NCBI GenBank assembly: GCA_020073265.1
Contig: JAIQFN010000023.1
Span: 1 to 64,000 of the forward strand
From: Terriglobia bacterium
Lineage (GTDB): Bacteria; Acidobacteriota; Terriglobia; Bryobacterales; Bryobacteraceae
DNA: 64,000 nt
Reading direction: 5' to 3'
Shown: positions 59,235-64,000 of the stretch, piece after piece
How positions within the stretch are numbered: the first letter of the stretch is position 1
Layout of the letters: every line of letters begins with the position of its first letter
Position numbers and translations under genes: made by a program
The notes under the pieces: generated by a model
The model's input: only the letters and a program-made list of their open reading frames with translations
The model's database searches: none
Told to the model about the DNA's origin: nothing

Positions 59235-62200
59235 TCATGCCTTCTCGATCTTCACCAGAAAGCCCTTGAACTCGGGCGTGTAGGCGTTCGGATCGGTGAC
59301 CGCCGGCGAAAGCAAGTTGGCGATGGTGCGCGGCACTTTTCCTTCGTCCTCCTGGATGCCGCGATAACCCTGATGGATGGGAATGCCGATCTGGTACACC
59401 TTCTTGCCGTCGATGGTCATGGGCCGGATGCGCCGCGTCACCATGGCTTTCGCCAGGTATGTTCCACGCGCGCTGGTGACCTTGACCTTCTCGCCGCCCG
59501 TGATGCCCATCTCGTTGGCCAGCTCCGCTGGAATCTCGACGAACATTTCCGGAACAAGCTGGACGTTCATGGGATTGTTCTTGGTCCAGTAGTGATAGTG
59601 TTCGGTCAGCCGATAGGTGGTGCACACCACCGTGAAGCCCTGTTCCGGCGTTCCGAATTTGTCGAGATCGGATTTGTATTTCTTGACCACCGGATTGTTG
59701 GACTGCTTGGGATGCAGTGGATTCGCAATCGGGCTTTCGAACGGCTCGTAGTGCTCCGGGAACGGGCCGTCGGCCATTCCGCCGAGCGGCACGAACAGTC
59801 GCCCCACGCCTTCCGGATTCATGATGAACGGGCCCATGTGATCCTTGGGTTGCGAATCGGCCTTGAAGTCCGGCACGTCGTTTCCGGTCCAGCGCTTCTG
59901 GGCTTCATTCCACCAGACCTGCCGGCGCGCGGGATCCCACGGCTTCCCGTTCTCGTCGCAGGAAGCGCGGTTATACATGACGCGGCGATTCATTGGCCAG
60001 GACCACGCCCAGTTGGGATAAATTCCGAGACCCGAGGGATCGTCGGTGCCACGGCGCTGCATCAATGCTCCGGCTTCGGTCCAGGAACCGCACCACAGCC
60101 AATTGCCGCAGGCTGTGGACCCGTCGTCACGCAGGAAGGCGAAGCCCGGCAACTGCTGGCCGGCTTTGATGATCTGCTGCGTCGCCGGATCGGTGACGTC
60201 GGCGAGCGCTCGACCGTTGAGTTCGCGGGCGACTTCCGACAACGACGGATTGTTCGGGTCCGTGTAGCTCCACGAGAGGTTTAGGATCGGGTCCGGAAAC
60301 TTTCCGCCGTCTTTTTTGTACAGCTCGCGAACGTTCAGGAAAATACGCGCCAGGATCTCCTGGTCGAGCCTGGCCTGGCCGGGCGGAGGCAGCGCGGCCC
60401 ACTTCCATTGCAGCCAGCGCGCCGAGTTGACGAAAGTGCCGTCCTTCTCGGCGAAGCCCGCGCCCGGGAGGCGGTACACCTCGGTCGGGATGTTCTTCAT
60501 CTGCTCGCGCGTGATGCCCGGCGACTGCCAGAAACTGCTGGTCTCGTCCGGGTAGATCTCGCACACCACCAGCCAGTCGGCTTTCTTCAACGCGTCGATG
60601 TTCTTCTGCGAATTGGGACCGATGGCTACGCCGTTCATGCCGAACGCCAGCAGGCCTTTCACTTTGCCCTGGTACATTTCGTCCCAGATGTGCGCCCAGG
60701 AGTACTCGCGATCCACCTTGGGCAGGTAAGAAAACGCCCAGTCATTGTCCTTGCGAGCAGCGTCGCCGTACATGGATTTCATCAGCGACACGGCGAACCT
60801 GGCCGTGTTGGACCAGTAATTCCAAGAGTCCCATTCCTTGGGCTTGGCCGAGGTTGGAGTGATGCGCTTCATCCAGGCCGCGAAATTCTGATCGGTGGGA
60901 TTAGGAACTTTGAGATACCCGGGAAGAATGTCGAAGACGCCGGCGATGTCGGTGGCGCCCTGGATGTTGGAATGCCCGCGCAGCGCGTTGACGCCGCCGC
61001 CCGCGCGCCCCACGTTGCCAAGCAGCAATTGCAGCATGGCGGCCGTGCGGATGATCTGCGACCCGAAAGTATGCTGCGTCCAGCCCACCGCGTAGATGAT
61101 GGTTGCAGCCTTCCTGGTATCGCCGTCCTTGCGGATGGAGGTGAACAAGTCCGCGGCCTTTAGAAACTGGTCCTTCGGAATGCCGGTGATCCGCTCCACC
61201 ATCTCGGGCGTGTAGCGCGAGTAGTGCTTTTTCAAAAGCTGATAGACCGAGCGCGGATGCTCGAGCGCGGCGTCGTAAGCGACGTTGGGCGGAAGCGACG
61301 GCGGAGCATCGGCCGCGCTCTTACCCCCGCCGGCTTCTTCGTAATTCCAAGTGGACTTATTGTAGGTCTGTGTCGCGGCATCGAATCCGGAATACAGACC
61401 GTCTTCGGGAAGCTTGAATCCGTCTTTCACCAGGAACGCCGCGTTGGTGTAATTGACCAGGTACTCCTTGGCGACGCGCTGGTTTTCGAGCGCGTAGTGA
61501 ATCACTCCGCCCAGGAACGCGATGTCGGCGCCGGCGCGGATCTGCAGGAACAGGTCGGCCACCGCCGCGGTGCGCGTGAAGCGCGGATCCACCACGATCA
61601 TCTGCGCGTTGCGCTGCCGCTTGGCTTCAATGGCCCACTTAAACCCGCAGGGGTGGTTTTCGGCGGGATTGCCGCCCATGATCAACATCATGTCGGTGTT
61701 CTTGATGTCGATCCAGCCATTGGTCATCGCACCGCGTCCGAATGTGGGCCCCAAACTGGAGACCGTGGGACCGTGTCAAACCCTGGCCTGGTTTTCGAGG
61801 TAAGTCACTCCCAGGCTGCGCATGGTCTTGACCGCGAGATAGTTGAACTCGTTGGTGTCGGTGCAGCCGCCGTTCCAGGCGATGCTTTCCAAACGGTTCA
61901 CCGTGCGGCCCTGGGAGTCGGTGGAGATGAACGTCTCGTCGCGGGTTTTCTTGATGTGCCGCGCGATCTCCTCGATGGCCTGATCCCACCCGATGTCTTC
62001 CCAATGATCGGAGCCGGGCCGCCGAACCTGGGGCTTCAGCAGACGCCGCTCGTTCAGGATGTCCTGCATCAGCGACGACCCTTTGGGGCACAGGGTGCCG
62101 CGGTTGATGGGATGGTCGGGGTCGCCTTCGACGTGCACCACCTGGGCAGTCACGTTCTTGGCTTTGTCGCCGATGGTGTGGATGATGATGCCGCAGCTCA

Positions 62201-62354
62201 CAGAGCAGTACGGGCAGGTGGAGCGGGTCTCAGTGGTCCGGGCGATTTTCAGCTCCTTCGCCTGGGCGAAAGCGGGCTTGAGGTCGAAACCGAGCACCGA
62301 CGCCACCACCGCGCCGGTGCCGCCCTTCAGGAAGCTCCTGCGAGTCGGATTCAT
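59235..62354 (-). CDS. Formate dehydrogenase catalytic subunit (alpha), selenocysteine-containing
   Basis: The 1039-residue molybdenum enzyme oxidises formate to CO2 in the periplasm. The Tat signal RRSFLKGGTGAVVA lies at the N-terminus, [4Fe-4S] cysteines in CPYCSVSCGIII follow, and the active-site codon is TGA 61776-61778 at residue 193 in NQARV-U-HGPTV. The frame is open on both sides of that TGA (62354-61779 and 61775-59235), and the flanks match E. coli FdnG, where selenocysteine sits at residue 196. A hairpin follows. It needs SelB/SelC, which are not in the window. Downstream are beta, gamma and FdhE genes. Confidence 0.93.
61747..61772 (-). promoter_or_regulatory. Candidate SECIS hairpin
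   Basis: Just after the TGA (61776-61778) the minus strand has GGTCCC and GGGGCC arms, which pair with one G-U, around a loop beginning ACGGTCT that contains the GGUCU motif found in E. coli formate dehydrogenase SECIS loops. The loop lies about 11 bases after TGA, closer than in E. coli fdhF. Confidence 0.55.
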
Positions 62355-62517
62355 AAGGCACCTCCCGGAACGTGAAGAGGGATTATAGCATTACCTCGAC
62401 GGCGGCAACCCCCTGGGTTTTGCACCGCTTGAGACGGGATGCAAGCCAAGCCGCGCGCCGCCGGGCACTCGCGAGATTCGCCCGGGTTTTTCACCGGATT
62501 TTAATCTCTAAAGTGGA

Positions 62518-62545
62518 TTGACGCCAGACTACAAGGTGCTATACT
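62518..62545 (+). promoter_or_regulatory. Promoter of the PilZ/receiver pair
   Basis: TTGACG (62518-62523) is followed after 16 bp by TATACT (62540-62545). The leader then has repeated GGTTCCCC words before the GAAGGAGG ribosome site. No competing promoter is seen in the 232-bp gap to the formate dehydrogenase gene. Confidence 0.75.
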
Positions 62546-62586
62546 TAGCGGGTTCCCCTGTTCAGGGTTCCCCGAAGGAGGCAAGT

Positions 62587-62991
62587 ATGGCTCCCGTGGC
62601 CGCGGGCAAGCTCACGTCGGTTGCGGCGTTCCGGTCTGAGCAGCGCGCCCATCAACGCTATCCGATCATCTTCGATCTGGACTACAAGTTGTTCCGTAGG
62701 GGCCGTGTCGAGCATCAGGGATCGGGCCGGACACTGAACATCGGCAGTGGCGGCGTGCTTCTGGAAACGGAGGGCGCTCTGCCTTCCGGTCATTCCATCG
62801 AGCTGGTTATCCACTGGCCTTTTCTTCTGGAAGGCGTCTGTCCGCTGAAGCTGGTGATGCGCGGGCGCATTGTTCGCAGCGATGCCAAGGGCGTCGCAGT
62901 ACAAGCCAAGCACCATGAATTCCGCACCGCGGGCGCTCGTGTTCGTAAAAACAAGCCTTCCGAGGGACGAGTGCGGAGCATGGCCGGGTGA
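62587..62991 (+). CDS. PilZ-domain protein
   Basis: PilZ domains usually bind c-di-GMP. ATG 62587 follows GAAGGAGG. The 134-residue product has the PilZ start QRAHQRYPIIFDLDYKLF (RxxxR-like: RAHQR) and GSGRTLNIGSGGVLLETEGA, the D/N-x-S-x-x-G element where the usual D is N. The C-terminus has AVQAKHHEFRTAGAR and a basic tail. The RxxxR-like box and the NIGSGG box are both present in shifted form, so c-di-GMP binding is possible but unproven. The GTG of the next gene overlaps its stop. Confidence 0.82.
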   Translation: MAPVAAGKLTSVAAFRSEQRAHQRYPIIFDLDYKLFRRGRVEHQGSGRTLNIGSGGVLLETEGALPSGHSIELVIHWPFLLEGVCPLKLVMRGRIVRSDAKGVAVQAKHHEFRTAGARVRKNKPSEGRVRSMAG

Positions 62992-63386
62992 ACGAGCCGT
63001 CGGGGGCTCCGGCAATCCTCATCGTCGATGAGGACGTCGGGTTCCTTTGGTGGCTGGGCGAGCTTTTCCACGAAGCGGGGTACCGGTCGATTCCAGCCTT
63101 AAGCTGTGAGCAGGCGCTCTCGCTCGTCAGGGACGTTCAGGGTGGGATCGATCTGCTGGTGGTTAGTCCCAGTATGCAGGGAGTGTCCGGCCTGATTCTT
63201 ACCTTGAGCCGCATTCACCCGCCCAAGGTCGTCCTGATCCAAGACTTAGCTACGGAGCTGATTCCCGGCGTGTGGGCGGTGGCGACGCTCCAGCGGCCGT
63301 TGGGTCCGGAGCCGGTTTCACGCCAGGAATGGCGCCAGAAGATCGGAGAGATCCTGAGCCAGGTCGGGTTCCGCGCGGCCAGCTAG
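62988..63386 (+). CDS. Degenerate receiver-domain protein (pseudo-receiver)
   Basis: GTG 62988 overlaps the PilZ stop (GTGA). The 132-residue product has the fold of a receiver: AILIVDEDVGFLWWLGELFH at the start, then LLVVSPSMQGVSGLILTL, where the phospho-acceptor aspartate (usually VLDLxMPG) is replaced by serine, and LQRPLGPEP, where lysine is replaced by arginine. The acidic pair DED is kept. It probably acts as a phosphorylation-independent partner of PilZ. Confidence 0.72.
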   Translation: MNEPSGAPAILIVDEDVGFLWWLGELFHEAGYRSIPALSCEQALSLVRDVQGGIDLLVVSPSMQGVSGLILTLSRIHPPKVVLIQDLATELIPGVWAVATLQRPLGPEPVSRQEWRQKIGEILSQVGFRAAS

Positions 63387-63452
63387 GCAACCGTGGGGCA
63401 ATCTGATTCGTGTAACGTCGACACCCGCGCTGTCGCTTCGTTAGAATCAGAC

Positions 63453-64000
63453 ATGACCAAAGAAGAGATCATCCTCGCCGATCGCGATCACCTCTTTCCG
63501 TCAGTCTTCCACTATTACAAAGAGCCGCTCGTTGTCACGCGGGCCAAGGACCAATACGTTTGGGACGCCGATGGGAATCAATACCTGGATTTCTTCGGCG
63601 GCATCGTGACCGTCAGCGTCGGGCATTGCAACGAAGATGTGAACCGCAAGCTGCATGCCCAGATCGATCGTCTGCAACACGTCTCGACGGTATTCGCCAC
63701 TGAACCGCAGGCGGCGCTGGCCAAAAAACTGGCTGAGATCACGCCTGGGCGCAAGCTCACCAAGTCGTTCTTCACCAATAGCGGCACGGAAGCCAACGAG
63801 ACTGCGATTCTGACTGCGCGCTGCTACACCGGTTGCTCGGAGATCGTGGCGCTGCGCTATGCCTACCACGGGCGCTCCTCGCTGGCCATGGGACTGAGCG
63901 CGCAATCGAGCTGGCGGCTGGGACCGGCCATGCAGGCGGGTGTGGTGCACGCCGTCAACGCCTATTGCTACCGCTGCCCGTTCGGGTTGTCCTATCCTTC
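63453..64000 (+). CDS. Class-III aminotransferase, partial (cut by window end)
   Basis: ATG 63453 opens 182 codons without stop to the window end. Segments VWDADGNQYLDFFGGIVTVS, FFTNSGTEANETAILTARCY and YAYHGRSSLAMGLSA are typical of class III PLP aminotransferases (4-aminobutyrate, acetylornithine or AGXT2-like). The PLP lysine lies beyond the window. It follows 66 bp after the receiver gene and probably has its own promoter. Substrate is unclear. Confidence 0.88.
   Translation, partial: MTKEEIILADRDHLFPSVFHYYKEPLVVTRAKDQYVWDADGNQYLDFFGGIVTVSVGHCNEDVNRKLHAQIDRLQHVSTVFATEPQAALAKKLAEITPGRKLTKSFFTNSGTEANETAILTARCYTGCSEIVALRYAYHGRSSLAMGLSAQSSWRLGPAMQAGVVHAVNAYCYRCPFGLSYP

Noticed and set aside
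61776-61778. TGA splitting the formate dehydrogenase alpha subunit as a nonsense mutation or assembly error
   Set aside because: It falls exactly at the family's selenocysteine position, the frame resumes without shift, both halves are well conserved and a SECIS-like hairpin follows.
1-64000. tRNA genes, rRNA genes, CRISPR arrays, prophage or conjugation modules
   Set aside because: No T-loop GTTCGA-type cloverleaf, rRNA core, regularly spaced repeats, or integrase/structural genes were found by reading; a tRNA scan would be decisive.

Overview
The window is 64 kb of GC-rich, densely coding bacterial chromosome. It looks like an acidobacterium of the Solibacter/Bryobacter type (Acidobacteriota, Bryobacterales). 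This assignment rests on recollection, not a search: the hypothetical families resemble acidobacterial ones, an acidobacterial-style regulator remnant is present, two dispersed palindromic repeat families recur between genes, and a periplasmic cupredoxin/porin/two-component operon of acidobacterial type is present. No rRNA, tRNA, CRISPR array or prophage was seen.

Layout. 0-2.3 kb: an IS630-type transposase tail, a HemD-like protein and a patatin lipase. 2.4-14.3 kb: a lipid and aldehyde region with a coniferyl-aldehyde-type dehydrogenase, a GMC oxidoreductase, a small outer-membrane protein, a six-repeat phasin-like protein, an acyl-CoA ligase, a wax ester synthase/DGAT, an ABC1/UbiB kinase-like protein and HMG-CoA reductase. 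14.3-16.6 kb: small genes, repeats and a gutted regulator pseudogene. 16.6-23.4 kb: an XRE regulator with candidate operators, then a tightly overlapping GT4/GH130/GT4/GH130 operon for oligomannoside-type glycans. 23.4-32.2 kb: a DEAD-box helicase, a flippase-like membrane protein, an RRM protein, then a lipid-modification group (geranylgeranyl-reductase-like flavoprotein, cyclopropane synthase, PmtA-like methyltransferase), followed by secreted proteins.

32-43 kb: a frame-shifted gene remnant, a TonB-like protein, a YwiC-like protein, ribosomal protein L31, and an unusual 0.7-kb non-coding stretch. That stretch holds a minus-strand promoter, an 18-nt Shine-Dalgarno matching the 16S tail, two tiny ORFs and terminators. 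Then come an MFS transporter, PBP4 (dacB), hemL, a DoxX-thioredoxin fusion and a histidine kinase. 43.5-49.4 kb: a Ser/Thr kinase, then phosphoketolase and acetate kinase, which together turn sugar phosphates into acetate plus ATP. 49.3-54.1 kb (minus): an operon of response regulator, porin, cupredoxin and histidine kinase. 54.3-56.9 kb: an AraC regulator, a UBP zinc finger, a DUF5996 protein and a membrane protein. 56.9-62.4 kb (minus): a formate dehydrogenase operon (alpha, beta, gamma, FdhE) whose catalytic subunit is read through an in-frame TGA, almost certainly selenocysteine. 62.5-64 kb: a PilZ protein coupled to a degenerate receiver, then a class-III aminotransferase cut by the window end.

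Best leads: the peptide/small-RNA locus at 34.69-34.97 kb, the two-hairpin REP element with compensatory stem changes, the XRE operator pair and its small-gene operon, and the phasin-like repeat protein in the wax-ester locus.
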